Positions 9,166 to 21,310 of a stretch of 64,000 bases of DNA are shown here, in pieces (the first letter of the stretch is position 1; every line of letters begins with the position of its first letter). The notes under the pieces are model-generated. The model was not told the origin of the DNA and ran no database searches. It worked only from the letters and a program-made list of their open reading frames with translations. Source of the stretch: Acanthosoma haemorrhoidale. Lineage: Eukaryota > Arthropoda > Insecta > Hemiptera > Acanthosomatidae. The position numbers and the translations under genes are program-made. The DNA is taken from assembly GCA_930367205.1 (NCBI GenBank), contig OV884013.1, forward strand, positions 94,241,333 through 94,305,332, in the 5' to 3' direction.

Positions 9166-10638
9166 AGGATTTATATTGTAACAAATTTATTTACTGTAAA
9201 CAATGAATGTGTATTGAGCTAAAAGACTACCTGGGGTCTTCTTTGGGAGACAATGCTTTGACTTCATTTTCTGAAGTTTGCGAGCTTGTAGAATGAATGT
9301 GTGGTGTCATTTGGTTTTGGGGATGATTCCCATACAAATAAATTGCCCTGTGGAATGTAAACAGATCATAATTATTAATCATTATCCATATACCGCAAGG
9401 AAATTTACTACATAAACAGGTTATATAAGCAAACACCACCTATATAGTAATAACTACAAGCATGGCTTGACATACCTAATGAAAAAAATAAGCAAATAAT
9501 AATAAATAAAGGCTATCTAAGATACACAAAAATACAGAAAATGGTAAAATGTACGGACACAAAATTCAGCGAATCTTCTATAAAATCTTTAGGACCAAAA
9601 GTATTATTTTTATAACAAAGTTATAAAACTATATACTAAGATATTGGCAGTTAGCATGAAAAAAAATTAGCATATGTGTGATAAGTTACCAAATTCAGTG
9701 TTCAAAAATAATAATAATCTGGTTATTGATAATAGGATAGTTTCAAAACTAATTTAGAACATTTCCCATTAAAAATGTTTGAAGAGATTCTTATGTATGT
9801 CCTTTCTTTACTGGGTATAATATGTAGATGACCATTCTCACAAATTGATAAATAACTTGTATTAAAGAAATTTCATTTCTTATAATTATAACAATTATAA
9901 AAGAAACTTAATACTTTTATCAGTATTTTACATATGTTCATTAAATTTTATATTGATGATAAAGGTTTTTGAATAAATTTTATTTCTGATAAATTAATTT
10001 ATCAAAATCATACAATGCCCAATAGAAATGCAAAAAAATATTGTAGATGTTATTCAGGAAACCACTTCCGTAGAGATCCATTTGCCAAGAAAAATAAACA
10101 GATGAGAGTAAAAGAAAGAGGTATGCCTACAAACCAAAATGGTAAGATCAACAATCAAATGACCCGAAGTAGGACACAAAAGGACGATTCCAAATCTCGG
10201 TAATTTAATACATAAGTCGAAGTCATTTTTCTAATAGAAAATTTATTTATTCGTTATTAAGTAATGATGTATTAGTACAGCAGATATTTGAAGCCTTATC
10301 CACATCAATAAAGGTCATGGATACTTGTTTTTTGAACTTAATCATTTAAAAATTGCTTAGGTAAGCTACATGTATAAAATTAAGTGTAACTTGCGTAGCT
10401 GTATTTTCTTATTCCTGTGTTAATGACTTCCAATTCAGCTTGCGCCACATCATTACCCACTCATAACAAAAGTATTAAATTCCGCAAATACATATTTCAA
10501 TATGTTTTCAGAAAGGACAGACACCTTAGGCGATGTTCCTGGACACCAATACTTGCCATTAAAAACTGTAAAAAATACCTAAGTTGCAATGGAGCGAATA
10601 AAATTACAATTAATTGCCAGTTAAGTCAGGTAAATGGA
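9166..10638. other. AT-rich non-coding sequence
   Basis: Two short basic frames (10015-10203 and the beginning of 10417-10821) are the only open stretches and have no family signature. The first ends at a GTAATT donor-like site but is not in phase with the next acceptor. An imperfect A/T hairpin (TTCTTATAATTAT facing AATTATAAAAGAA) lies at about 9875-9906. Confidence 0.4.
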
Positions 10639-10821
10639 TCAGATAATAGCGGGATCATGGGTGAAGCATCTCCACAGAAACCCGAAAAGAAGTCTGCCAA
10701 GGTTTCAAAAGTAACACCTAAATCTTCGGAAACGCAAAACTTAGAGGAAATAAAACGTAAGTACTTTGAAGAAGATTTATACCGAGGGCGGTCGGTTGAA
10801 GCCAATAATGATTCAAAATAA
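10639..10821 (+). CDS. possible last coding exon, unrecognised
   Basis: The 3' part of an open frame has convincing coding composition: a Lys/Ser/Pro-rich segment (KPEKKSAKVSKVTPKSS), then EEIKRKYFEEDLYRGR and a stop at 10819-10821, with AATAAA about 15 bases beyond. Acceptor-like AGs occur upstream (around 10510 and 10628). No domain recognised and no upstream exon could be joined in phase. Confidence 0.3.
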   Translation, partial: SDNSGIMGEASPQKPEKKSAKVSKVTPKSSETQNLEEIKRKYFEEDLYRGRSVEANNDSK

Positions 10822-11099
10822 ATTTATGTCTAAATAAAATAACAATTGTACTTTGTAATGTATAGAAAAGATTATAAAAAAAAAAATACCTTTGGTTTTA
10901 AAACCTATTATAAATGTTATGTACATATATATTTTTTATATTCTTCGTCCACTAGCGTAGGATGTTTTATCAACATCAGCCATAAATCTGTTACTATGAA
11001 ATGCACACTATGCAATTAACGATAATTGCACATTTTTAAAACTTCATCAGTTACAATATTGCCGCTGTGCAAGGTTAAAAAAAAAAAAGTCACACATCA

Positions 11100-11390
11100 A
11101 CAACACGCGGTTTCCCAGAAGGCCCAATTAATTTTGAAACGGTATAAAATATGAAAGGTTCTTGAGCAGAACCCTTGTTTTTTGTAAGCAACACCTTCCT
11201 GTTCCCTCAAATCTTACCCTTTTCTGACCTGCTTAGGGCCAAGACACCCACATGTGTCTAACCATTCAACAGAGTATGTTCTAACGCTGTAACTGATTAA
11301 TATTTGTATATATACCAGTGTTTTGATTGTTATTCATAATAAAGTTTTTTAAAAGACTCTCTACAAGATTATTTAACTGGCCACTCCATT
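11100..11390 (+). mobile_element. degenerate Gypsy-type LTR end with primer-site-like junction
   Basis: GGTATAAAATATG near 11141 could be a promoter. The segment ends with AATAAAGTTTTTTAAAAGAC...TTATTTAACTGGCC, which parallels the 3' end of the intact LTR at 44675-44730 (AATAAACACTTTTTAAAAAC...GATTTAACTGGCG). No internal domain follows, so this would be a solo or truncated LTR of a related family. Confidence 0.35.
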
Positions 11391-12310
11391 CAAGCACTAA
11401 CCACGCCCGACGCTACTAATGACGCGTCGCGACGTTGCTACGGCACTCAACTTATCATCGGTGACCGGAAAGCTGGTGTGTTCAAAGTGGTATGGCTACT
11501 GGCCTTCAATATTCAGTTATTTCATGGGATATTTTCATCTCCATTAGAGTACCAATGCACGTTATCTTCCCGTTCCCAGGAGTTTTTGTTTCTTATGGAA
11601 GTTTAACTTCTTATTTAATTGAATACGAGAAAAAAATGGAGGCTATTTTCCAACGGCAGTTACCAACTTGAATGAAACAATTTGTTTTTTAATAACCTGA
11701 CAATAGAGTGAAATGTTTTAGTTGATGTTAATTTGGTTCTTGGCTACGATTGTATCCATCACATTTTAGACAAGTGTGCGATATTCTGACCAAAAGAAAA
11801 TTAAAAATGTTCCTCTAGTGTATTTAAATGGCCCATCTAAGTGACCAAGCAGCTTTATAGGGGTTCGCCCCCCCCCCCCCCCCACGAAACCAACGACAGA
11901 TCGGGGTTAGTGATAAAAACCAACGCTATCTATTTATTATAAGCATTCCATCTTCTTGCATGTTTTGTCATTCTTATAAATCAGCTACCGTTTTTCAATT
12001 GGCCATATTAACACATTTCCTTCTTAATAGTTATCTTCCTGACAGACTTTTCCGAAGGAATGAAAACCTTTGCATGAGGAACGTCCGATAGAGTTTAATA
12101 AGAAGGCTGATACAACATAAGCTCAAGAATTATCGGTAAAAAGTGTTTATTACGAACCACGACCAACCGATGCAAGAATTCCAGATCAAGAGTATTATCT
12201 GCAATATATATATCTAGTAGACCAAATGAGTGAAATAGTTATCCAGCCGGTCAGGGCTATCACAAAACTTTGTTTGTTTTCGGAACCAGAAACAAAAGAT
12301 GGGACAACAA
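11391..12310. other. non-coding, no gene recognised
   Basis: Contains a 16-C homopolymer at 11868-11883. No coding frame or repeat was identified. Confidence 0.4.
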
Positions 12311-12311
12311 A

Positions 12312-12400
12312 CATTAAATTAAGTGGCTGAGCCTCTCTCTATAATCTTCGATTGGATACGCAGATATACAAGGCAATCGTCATTGGTTCAAGTCCCCTCC
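12312..12400 (+). repeat. tRNA-like sequence (SINE head or tRNA pseudogene)
   Basis: GTGGCTGAGCC resembles a Leu/Ser-type tRNA A box, and GGTTCAAGTCC about 70 bases on is a perfect B box (GGTTCRANNCC). The acceptor arms do not pair, so it is not a functional tRNA gene by eye. Confidence 0.35.
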
Positions 12401-12419
12401 TTACAAAACCCTAATTTAA

Positions 12420-13239
12420 TATTCCACCTTCACCATCGATGGTTGGCCTATCAAATTCTCTACTCTATTCAATAATCTAGGTTGTTTACCAAACACTATC
12501 CTGGAAAGACATTTCCCAAATCACTAATAATCACCTTAAACTGTTCAATCGACCCCGATATTTTCTCCAAGTACATAAGCGCCACTCCTAGTTTTCTCTC
12601 TTGTATACCTCCATTTTGACAGCGGGTGCTTAAGATGACAAGGCGTGGTTTAAATCAGTACATTTATCGGTGTCAAAAAGTTCACTTATATTAAATTATT
12701 TTGGAAAATCTTAAGTGAACTGACTTTTAAGTAAATGAATGAATAATTTATTTTTTTCCGAAAATAGCGATGGATGTATTTAGTGTTTTTTAATACTTAG
12801 TAAACGTTTTATTTTTTATTCTTATCACATCGAAATTGAATTTATTTGCTTAGCTGTATATGAAACTATGATTATACCATTATCTTTTTATTTTCGTATG
12901 GAGTAGCAATCATTTACATTTTAAGGAGATTTTCATTTGTTTTTCTATTTATTTTTTTGTTCTGTAAGAAATTGAAAATGTTTGTGACAAAAATTTATCC
13001 TGATTCGAGTTAGAGACCACACCTGATAGAACTTAGATAGAGGCATTGTGTTTTCATTATTATGATGCTGAGATATATTTCATATTCTACACGAATCACA
13101 ACAGAATAAATTTTATTCTGTTTCAGACTAAGTGATTTGTAATGTATAGGCAAACAGCAGTTTGCGGGGACAACGTTCCACTATAAACTAAACAGACAAC
13201 GACGGAAAACCATTAATTAAATAAATATAAATGAAGGCT
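12420..13239. other. non-coding, no feature recognised
   Basis: AT-rich, no open frame or repeat recognised. Confidence 0.4.
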
Positions 13240-13320
13240 TTCGTCAGGTGTAGTGGTTAATGAACTGTTTCATTATATGAAGGTTTTGGGTTCAAATACC
13301 TAAAATGTATTTGGTGTAGT
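13240..13320 (+). repeat. tRNA-derived SINE fragment
   Basis: GGTGTAGTGGTTAATG is an A-box-like tRNA head and GGGTTCAAATACC a near-consensus B box, about 50 bases apart. The tail is undefined. Confidence 0.4.
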
Positions 13321-13734
13321 TCAATCTTCTGCAATATCGGCCTACCTCAGTCTCCATGTTTGTGACAGTTATGCGATGTCGGGAGGTTTCTGGCCTGTGT
13401 GTATTTGAACTTAGTGTTTGAATGATGAATTAGCTTGGAACTTGAAATATGGGCTGAATGGTTCATTAATCATAATAGCTTATTGCTCAATAGTACAGAT
13501 AGTAAATTTTATTTCAATAAAAAGATGTTTCTCTCAATTTTCGTTTAATTTAATTAATTTTAATTGAAATGAGTATATATTCTCAATATCAATTGTCATC
13601 ATGGCTATTGTTTGTACCAACCTTGATAAACTATGATTAATATTTCTATGTTCTGTGAGTAAAATTTGATTGGTGGAGGAGGAAGGAGGTACAACTAATG
13701 ATCCTCCTAGCATCAATTCAGTTTTGTCCGAGCC

Positions 13735-13879
13735 ATGGTGCTGATAACGTTCATTCTAGGAGCTATTGTTTTCTTGATCGGCGTGGCTGTCAAGACATGG
13801 TTTCAAACGAAACGTCTTCCTGGGCCCAGGGAGTTTCCGCTCATCCATGATATTTTGGGCCTGTTCATACCATTCTCAG
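13735..13879 (+). CDS. P450 alternative first exon A (membrane anchor)
   Basis: ATG in the context GAGCCATGG opens 48 codons plus one base, ending at CTCAG/GTATTT. It encodes a hydrophobic signal anchor (ITFILGAIVFLIGVAVKTW), the basic stop-transfer and the proline-rich hinge PGPREFP, ending in PFS as in exons B and C. The final phase (1) equals that of exons B and C, so splicing to the exon at 27645 would be in frame. No exon 2-12 copies were found between it and exon B. It is either an alternative first exon of the P450 body downstream or an orphan exon duplicate. Confidence 0.6.
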
Positions 13880-15329
13880 GTATTTGTCCATAATTGTGTG
13901 CATGTAGCTGCTACTCATAGCCAGGTTAGAAGAGAGAGGTTTTACATTCAAACAGGTACGTGGCAATGGCAGTTCATCTGTCCGTATGGTTGTCTATGTG
14001 ATCTGCGATAGAATGTGAAATTGAGAAAAAAGCTAAATACATTACGCTGTCTATGTTATATAATGATAATACTGTAGTGAAATTAAAAATTCAAAGTGAA
14101 GAAAGTAAGTATCGTATCTCCAACTTTTAAAGTTTCTTGAGCTACAGTTCAGAAGCCATTATGGGCCCATAATACATGATGTCACAAGGTAATTTCAGAG
14201 ATAATCTAAAAAATTGTGGTCAGACATTCATAAAAAAACCACTGTGTCTTTGTCAACATTTACAATTTTCAGAGACCAAGTTGGTTTCTAAAATATGTTA
14301 TAGTTATAGTATTTTATTAAAAAGACATTACATTTGAAACAGACAGGAGTTCTGGCAGTAGTTAATTATGAGAGTCCGAATGGATGAACCTCATTCTAAT
14401 CACGATCTATGTATGTTAATCAATTCACATAAATCATGCAAAAACATAAATATTTAAACATATACGACAATCGATAGGACAAAAGTTCTAAATGTTATAA
14501 AAATTAATTAAAAAAACTCCAATGATGATTTGAGAAAAAGTGGATGTCGTGGTTTAAACCTATGTCTATCTCTAAGCGATGAGTTTTTAACCACTTATAA
14601 TTTCCCCCGAACTTCAAACGGCAGCGAACTCCGATTCACGGCTAGAGATTAGAACTCAGGACCTGTACATCATCAAATTGAGATTATTGGCTCGATCTCT
14701 ACGTTAATCGGTTCAACTGTATACCTCTAAAACCGGAGCAATGTAATACAGAATGACAGAAATGTAACAACCATAGTCAACGTATACTCAAAATGAGCGG
14801 TCCTTAAATTGCTTCGACGACTCGAAAGGACAAGTTTATCAAGACAATTAAAAAGTCGAGAAACAAGACAAACGATAAAGAATGTGCTGGTTGGGTGACG
14901 TTATATTATCTTTTATAGGCAGCATAACTTGATGATTGCATATTAAACGGGTTTATTCATTTTTTATCATTCCGGATTGTGACCGGTTTTGTCATTACCT
15001 GAAAACATCAAATATATTTTTTATAGACCTAATAATTTGTTTACTCACAGTACTGGTAAAATATTGCAAAAGATTATTGTTAAACCCAAAATCCTATTGA
15101 CGAAAATGAACTTACTGCCTGACCTACCAATAAAGGTTCCGAGAATGTAACTCCACAGTGTCATCATGTTGTGAATAAAATCGAAATCAGTTTAAAAAAA
15201 ATATAGTCTGGAAGTATTGCTAGATGACCATTTATTCAGTAAAATCTTGATAATCAGTTAGTCCGGTACGTTAGGTAATCCGATGGTGTGGTGAAACTTA
15301 TATTGTTTTTTTTAAACTATCACATACAG
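13880..15329. other. putative P450 intron or intergenic sequence
   Basis: No exon 2-like P450 sequence, repeat family or RNA gene was recognised in this AT-rich stretch. Confidence 0.4.
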
Positions 15330-15790
15330 CCAAAAAGTGGAAAATCAAGCGTATCCAATCCTTTCATTCAAAAGTCCTGAGAACAATAATTAATACCCCT
15401 TCTTACGTCAGCAACAAAACTCTTCATAACGATCTAATATACCCTACATTCTTGAACTCATGCCTTCCAAATTCATGAAATTCCATAGTAAACTATCCAA
15501 CCACCCTAATCCCTTAGCAGAGTCTTTGCACTCCACCACTCATCTCTATAATCCTCCTCGGAGACTGAAACGACAGTGGCCTCTTTCCCTGCTACAAGCA
15601 CACGAAAGCAGGAGTCCTGACAATGGCCAGTTTCTCCAATCACGTCCTGAGCGTCTGAGGCTCTCGCACTCTTGACTAGCTTCCACTGGTTCGTATCCAG
15701 TGACGCGGCTGATAGAGGAGTGTGGGGAACTTCCCAAGACAGCGATTTCTCTTTCGTAAGCGAGGGAGATAACATTCATAATTTGATTTG
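15330..15790 (+). pseudogene. Jockey-type LINE 3' end
   Basis: Frames encode QSFHSKVLRTIINTPSYVSN and HNDL, then the HPNPLAESL and PRRLKRQWP tail typical of Jockey reverse transcriptase C-termini. The sequence after it (CAATGGCCAGTTTCTCC and onward) also follows the related copy read on the minus strand at 61300-61400. Interrupted by stops. Confidence 0.6.
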
Positions 15791-16449
15791 GGAGGTCTCT
15801 GGGCAAATGAAGAATTGTAAATATGGCATGATGATTGAGAACATTTATCATAACTACTTATTGCCCAATAAGGCAGATTGTAGTTTTATCACAATAAAGA
15901 TTTTGATTTGTATAACTATCACAGGAGACAAATTATCTAGCGAAGTTTTGGCCGATGACCATTTTCAAAATAATTTTGAGTTAAAATACAAGACAGGTCT
16001 TCTCATATAGCTGATGAAAGTGAATTATTCTGTGGGATGTTGCCGCATCCACAGTGACCTTTGTGCACTGTTCAGAGGAAAGTACCCCAGGCAGACAAAT
16101 GTCAAAAAACCGAAATTCCTTGTGAGAATTCCACTGACAAACTGTGACCAACTTCCCTTACTGGTTGAATGAAAATCCAACATCCGAGTAAGAGAGTAAG
16201 AATGAGAAAACTTCACTTATTGCCAGTAATATAAAAAAAAAAAACCCAAAAAGGATGGGTTACCCGAGATTATTTTGCCGAATGATTCCAGCAAGATCTA
16301 ATTCCGACTGTAAACATTACTTCTGGATAACGCTCAATGGCACCCCACAAAAGAGGAGCTGAAGATAATTATTCAATTTCTGTAAATACCTCCAAACACG
16401 GTTTCAATCTTACAGACCATGGATCATGATGTAATCCAACAAATAAAAA
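15791..16449. other. no gene recognised
   Basis: Short open frames on both strands have no family signature. The stretch from about 16260 may be the decayed C-terminal part of the mariner copy to the right. Confidence 0.3.
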
Positions 16450-17110
16450 TGAATTACGCAAGAATCATTGTAGATTATTGGTCACTTCGTTCAGCAATTC
16501 TTTGGCGATATCCACGCGATGTTTTTTTTGGTCAACATTGAAGAATTTTGGAACGAACTTTTCTGCCACGTTTCATGCCCTAAACTCCGAACTAAAAACA
16601 GAAAAAATCGCTTGGCATGATCCAAATGATATATTAACTTCATCAGCAACCTCTCTAATAGTATTTCTGTGATCGTCCAGAATCATTTTCTTAACTTCTT
16701 CGACGTTTTCATCGTTTATTGAAATGTTAGGGGGCCCAGCGCGATAATTTTCAACGCCTTCACGACCCTCTTTGAAACATCTATAACACTGATAAACTCT
16801 TGCTTTACTCATGATAGATTCACCAAAAGCCACTGTCAACATTTCAAAAACTTTGCTGCACTTAATTTAATTTTTTAGAAAAAATTTAATACAAATTCTT
16901 TGATTCATTTCTTTTCGAAACTAAAAATCGCCGAGAACACCAAAACACATATAACCTTAGCGACTGTTACTAAAAAAGTAAACATTGAAAGCTGCAAATT
17001 TTAACGCATTTTCAGAGACATGTTTACCAACATGATAAAAAAAAAGGTTCACCATTGGAATCATAACGCCCGCGAAATTATAAAATTCTCGTTACTTTTT
17101 GATCAAACCT
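16450..17110 (-). mobile_element. mariner transposon fragment (5' half)
   Basis: At 17083-17110 the minus strand begins GAGGTTTGATCAAAAAGTAA, a typical mariner terminal inverted repeat. The transposase region (from about 16842 down) shows the mariner N-terminal helix-turn-helix: VYQCYRCFKEGREGVEN, then MILDDHRNTIREVADEVNIS, and after a stop KFVPKFFNVDQKKHRVDIA. The catalytic D,D34D region and the other terminal repeat were not found. Truncated and dead. Confidence 0.7.
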
Positions 17111-17708
17111 CGTGTCTGTTTTGGTTACGATATAATAAGGGAAAATTTGTGGAGAAAATATATGAAGTGTGAAGTGAAAACGGCCCATTATAATATAATA
17201 TATTACATTAACTGGCTAGTTTCTCTCTCACTTTTAAACTCTTTAACTCCCAAGGGTCAGGACGCATTAAATATGGCAAAAACGTTTAAAACATATAGTT
17301 TTGGGAGTCATCAACTAAAACCATCGACTTGACGTAAATGATTGTAGTCCATAGGGTCGGATTTTACCGATTGGAAAAACAGGAAGGTCTCAGGTGAGCG
17401 ACCGGGTTAGTACAGATAACTGGGGCTACTTGCCTTCCCAATGTACATATGGCTTCAATTTTTTGAACAGAGTTTTTATTAACATCCCTTTGTATTAATT
17501 TCGAAGTGTGTTAAAGTATATAATATTTGTAGAGTACAAGTAGCCTTTAATTAATTCGTTTTTAACAGCTTTGATTTGTCAGAATGACTATTCATTTAAC
17601 GTTTGTTGATAAACTCTTATCTCTCCTCGTTAGTGATATTTAGATTAAAAAAAGGTCACTGCAAACGGAGATAAAACTCTGGATTTTCCATCCAGTTGAT
17701 TTGGAGCC
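17111..17708. other. upstream region of P450 exon B
   Basis: No gene recognised. It should contain the promoter if exon B is a true first exon; no confident TATA element could be singled out in this AT-rich DNA. Confidence 0.3.
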
Positions 17709-17856
17709 ATGCTGCTGACAACGTGCATTCTTGGCTCCATTGTAATTTTCTTGATTGGAGTAGCTGTCAAGACATGGCTCCAACCCAAATGTTTTCCTGG
17801 GCCCAGGGAGCTCCCTTTCTTGCCTGAGCTTGTTGGTATATTCAAGCCATTTTCAG
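17709..17856 (+). CDS. P450 alternative first exon B (membrane anchor)
   Basis: GGAGCCATG opens 49 codons plus one base up to TTCAG/GTAGTA. It encodes a hydrophobic anchor (ILGSIVIFLIGVAVKTWLQ) and the hinge FPGPRELP, closely matching exons A and C, with the same end phase. No stops or frameshifts, which argues for selection. Without the intron it would run on only about 30 codons to a stop. Confidence 0.65.
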
Positions 17857-18699
17857 GTAGTAGTCCTGAATTTATTTTATCTTCAATACTGAATGCTCAC
17901 CTTCAAAGGAAAGGACCACTTTTATCTCATATTAACTTAAATCAATAGTTGACTGTTATAATTTTATTTACATCATATATGCATATGCACAGGTTGTTGA
18001 AATTTCTGGTAAAAATATCTTTTTAACCATAATCAGCATACATAATAAAATATATGATATACAATAAGCATAAATATAGTGTCGTTCGGCCTGATTGGTG
18101 AACCAGATATCGCGCCCTAATAACTTTTCGGGCTAACTAAATTCCATTGAAATATAAAAAATATACAGTACAAAATGAGAAGCAAGACTGCGAATATATA
18201 TAAGCTATTCCCGCAAAAGTAGTCTCCATCAACCCATCTCAAAATTAAAGATTAAAAAACTAAATTCGAGCTGCTATCAACTAATGTCAGCATGATATAA
18301 AAACGAAAAAGTTGACAAAGAAGCTATCGTTGACTTTCCACAGTACACATACAATTATAATAAACACCCTAAAACTATCTCTTGGACTTAAAAGTTGACA
18401 CAGACTTGCCACAAGGTCATGGACAACAGTAAGTTCCCAAAGTTTCAACATACTCCCAGGGGTCCTTGTAGCCCGATAGGTCTGTGGCAAGTTATAATTA
18501 ATTTGGGGGAGCGTGGACATAGTCGGCGAATCTGCAGAACGTTTGGTATAAAGTAAAACAAATGCTACCCATTTTCATTATATATAAAAGTTAAAATAAA
18601 TAAACGTGTAGCAATTTTTACGTCCTGAGTAAAATTAAAATATAAATAGGTGCTTAAAAGACAATTACAGATAGGTACATAACATACATGGAGCCTTAA
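17857..18699. other. putative intron sequence
   Basis: AT-rich, no coding exon or repeat family recognised. Confidence 0.4.
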
Positions 18700-18767
18700 G
18701 GGGGCCCTACACGGTCATCCTGACTTCAATCACGAAGGATTGAACACTTATCAGTCAAACTGACAGT

Positions 18768-19195
18768 ATGAAGGACGCTCTGGCGCAGTGTCTTATGGCT
18801 TGTCTGGCCATTACCCTGACACTGGGCAGGAAGAGAAAAGTGGAAGGCACAGTATGGATGAAGAAGTGGTATAAAAACCGGGATCAGTATAGTCATTTAA
18901 CTTTGCGACGTGAAATCTCAGCAACCAATGATTTAGATGACAATAAAAATTACTTCCGTATGGACGAAATTATTTTTAACACGCTTATCACACCTTTATC
19001 AGGCAGCACCATACTTATCCAGAACAAATACAGTAACGAGTGATTCACTATCAGTGGCTGTGAGATTAGCGCCGGCATACCAATAAGCAAAGCTTGGAAG
19101 ATGTCAAGTTTCCTGTCATCATTTCTCCTTAGCTATATCTCAAACAGTTTTCGAAACATGCAAGGTCGTTTATGTTCATTAGTATTACTTCAAGG
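18768..19195 (+). pseudogene. Harbinger transposase, N-terminal part
   Basis: The frame includes KKWYKNRDQYSHLTLRRE and NYFRMDEIIFNTLITPL, the W-x-R and FRM(D/E)xxxFxxLL motifs of Harbinger transposases. After a frameshift come HTNKQSLEDVKFPV and KQFSKHAR, corresponding to the family's LEDLKFxxxISPxxI...PETC stretch. It ends at an AAG/GTAAGT donor-like site. Confidence 0.6.
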
Positions 19196-19384
19196 TAAGT
19201 AATTTACGTTATTTAATAATGATTTATTTAAACAAAATAAAAATTGCAACATTTTTCATAGTATTAAATAGAAGATTACATTTTACTGTAATTGGTGAAA
19301 TAGTAAGCTGCATATTGCCGGACATCACTGATGATGGGCCGGTCGGCGTGGAGGGAGACTAGCCAGATAGGCTGTGGGATTTCT

Positions 19385-19800
19385 GGGAATGTTAATCTTC
19401 ACAGAGTCCCGACAAGGGTCTGCATTTCTGCCTCAAAGAAAACATCATTGATGGATTTTTCTGCCAATTTCTTTTTGTATTGGCTCGAGGGTTTTTAATT
19501 TGCCTGCCCAAACCTTTGCTATATTCAAATATTCGCCATCTTGTGATGGATTGTTAGTTATCCTATTAGAAAGCAAATCACAAGCCAATTGAAACAGTTC
19601 ATTCTGTTTGGCTATAGGACCATGAACTTTTTATTTCTTTGCCGGGGGGTGGATAAGATGTAATGAAAGAGAACGAACTTGCTCCTGGTGGTTGAAAGTT
19701 AGAGACACTTTCCCCTTCCTGTAAAAGAAACATCAACTCATTACTATTCATTAGCGGTAGTATGTTTCTAATTGATACATTTATTTGTTTCAAATCTTAG
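19385..19800 (-). pseudogene. Harbinger accessory (MADF/BESS-type) gene remnant
   Basis: On the minus strand NELFQLACDLLSNRI, NIAKVWAGKLKTLEPIQK and KLAEKSINDVFFEAEMQTL occur in order but in different frames (single-base shifts near 19460 and 19630). This is the C-terminal pattern of the MADF-like DNA-binding partner that Harbinger elements encode beside the transposase. Confidence 0.5.
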
Positions 19801-20018
19801 GGTTGGAGATCAGTAAGCAATGTGGCTATAATAAAATCTACAAATTCCGGGTCAACACAGAACAACCACAAAAATCTTTTCAGTATAGTCAGTTATATTA
19901 GTTAGCGCTAGAAAAAAGTTCATAATGTTAGAGCTTGTCACTAATGGCCGTATATCAGACGGAGGTGTGATATTTCACTCAAAGTTTGGTGAACTATTTC
20001 AAACAGGGGTATTAAATG

Positions 20019-20878
20019 AAGGGTGTCGCAGAATTAACGAAGATTTTAATTTGCCACCATTTGTGCAGTAAAGTGCTGTCCCCTGCACCCTAAAAAAACA
20101 CAGTTTGACAGCTGACAGTTTAGGGTTAGTAAAAATGGAGCGTTACACGATAGAACAATGTGTCTTTATTGTTGAACCTTATCTCAAAAATAATGTAAGT
20201 TTGGCGGCCACATTTCGAAAATTTCATACAAAATATGGTCGGAATAGTGTTTTGACTTCATCAACTGTGAAGAGATTAATTGAAAAATTTAGGGAGACTG
20301 GAACTAAACACACTGGTCATCCAAAAGCAAGCCGTTCAAATGTTAACATCGAAGCAGTGCGTGAGAGTGTTGTCGAAAATCCAGGAACATCAATTCGGCG
20401 TCGTAGACAAGAATTGCAAATTTCAAGAAGCTCTCTACAGCGTATACTCCCGTAGCGTATAAGATGTGGGTCTCCATGCTTAAAAAATTCAGTTAACACA
20501 ACAATTGAAGGTCGTGTACTCCCTCGTTCCGGTGATTAGAATTGGCCCCCTAGATCGTGTGATTTAACACCTTTAGATTTCTTTTTATGGGGTTATTTGA
20601 ATTCAAAGGTGTATGTCAACAAGCCCACATCCACCCGTGCATTAAAAGAGGAAATTCAACGCTGCATCAACGAAATTCAACCACATATATGCCAAATGGT
20701 CATGGAAAATTTCAACAAAAGAGTCCGTATGTGCCGTGGAGGCCATTTGCCCGATGTGTTACTCCATAAATAACCCTATCCTATTTACTTTATAATTCAA
20801 TAAAAAAAATAACAACAAAAATACTAAAAACTGTGTTTTCTATTTAAATCAAATCTTGCGTTAATTCTTGTACCCCTT
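20019..20878 (+). mobile_element. Tc1/mariner-type deletion derivative, copy 1
   Basis: Imperfect terminal repeats start AAGGGTGTCGCAGAATTAACG at the left and, read inward from the right, AAGGGGTACAAGAATTAACG. A TA flanks the right end; the left dinucleotide is TG. Inside is the N-terminal third of a transposase (ATG 20135, MERYTIEQ, helix-turn-helix region to 20454) and, after a deletion, its last third (PPRSCDLTPLDFFLWGYL to the stop at 20771-20773). The catalytic centre is missing. It is inserted within the Harbinger relic. The copy at 58711-59533 has the same internal structure. Confidence 0.75.
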
Positions 20879-20879
20879 T

Positions 20880-21310
20880 ATTTTACCTCCTTCACCTATG
20901 CCAAACAGTTTTGTAAATTTTCCATTTGTCTTCGTAGCAGATGAAGCTTTTCCGTTGCATACAGATTTCATGAAATCTTATTATAAAAAAGACTTTAATC
21001 ATGAAAAACAAGTGGTTTTCAACAAGAAATTGTCAACAGCTCGTTCAGCTGTGGAAAAAGCCTTCAGCATATTGGCTGCACGATTCAGACTGCTGTTAAA
21101 TAATGTGTACCTCGAACAGAAGGAACCGAGTATTGTAACTTTAGCTTGCTGCCATCTTCATACTTCCTTATAATGAGACCAATTATATTTGCCTCACATT
21201 GGGGAAACAATGGATAGATGTTCTTTGGGGCATTTACAACGTATAAAACGCAATTCCACGAAAGCCAAAGCCGTTAGAAACCGTTTTGCTGAATACTACT
21301 ACAGTCAACA
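20880..21310 (+). pseudogene. Harbinger transposase, C-terminal part
   Basis: It contains FVADEAFPLHTDFMKSY, NKKLSTARSAVEKAFSILA and ARFRLL, the catalytic C-terminal blocks of Harbinger/HARBI1 nucleases (second Asp in ADEAF, Glu in VEKAF). After a stop and shift comes AKAVRNRFAEYY. The first catalytic Asp block lies in the missing or disrupted middle. Confidence 0.7.

Larger units (their letters stand above)
18700..21310 (+). mobile_element. decayed PIF/Harbinger DNA transposon interrupted by another element
   Basis: Three Harbinger parts lie in the usual arrangement: the transposase N-terminus on the + strand (18768-19195), a MADF/BESS-type accessory gene on the minus strand (about 19385-19800), and the transposase C-terminus on the + strand (20880-21310). 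A Tc1/mariner-type derivative (20019-20878) is inserted between the last two. The left edge may be the GGGGGCCCTACACGG at about 18701; a matching right end was not found. All frames are broken. Confidence 0.65.

Noticed and set aside
10015..10203. Basic, Cys-containing 62-codon frame ending at a donor-like site
   Set aside because: Could not be joined in phase to the next acceptor at 10439; no domain recognised.
12312..12400. Functional tRNA gene
   Set aside because: The B box is perfect but the acceptor and anticodon arms do not fold by eye; kept only as a tRNA-like repeat.
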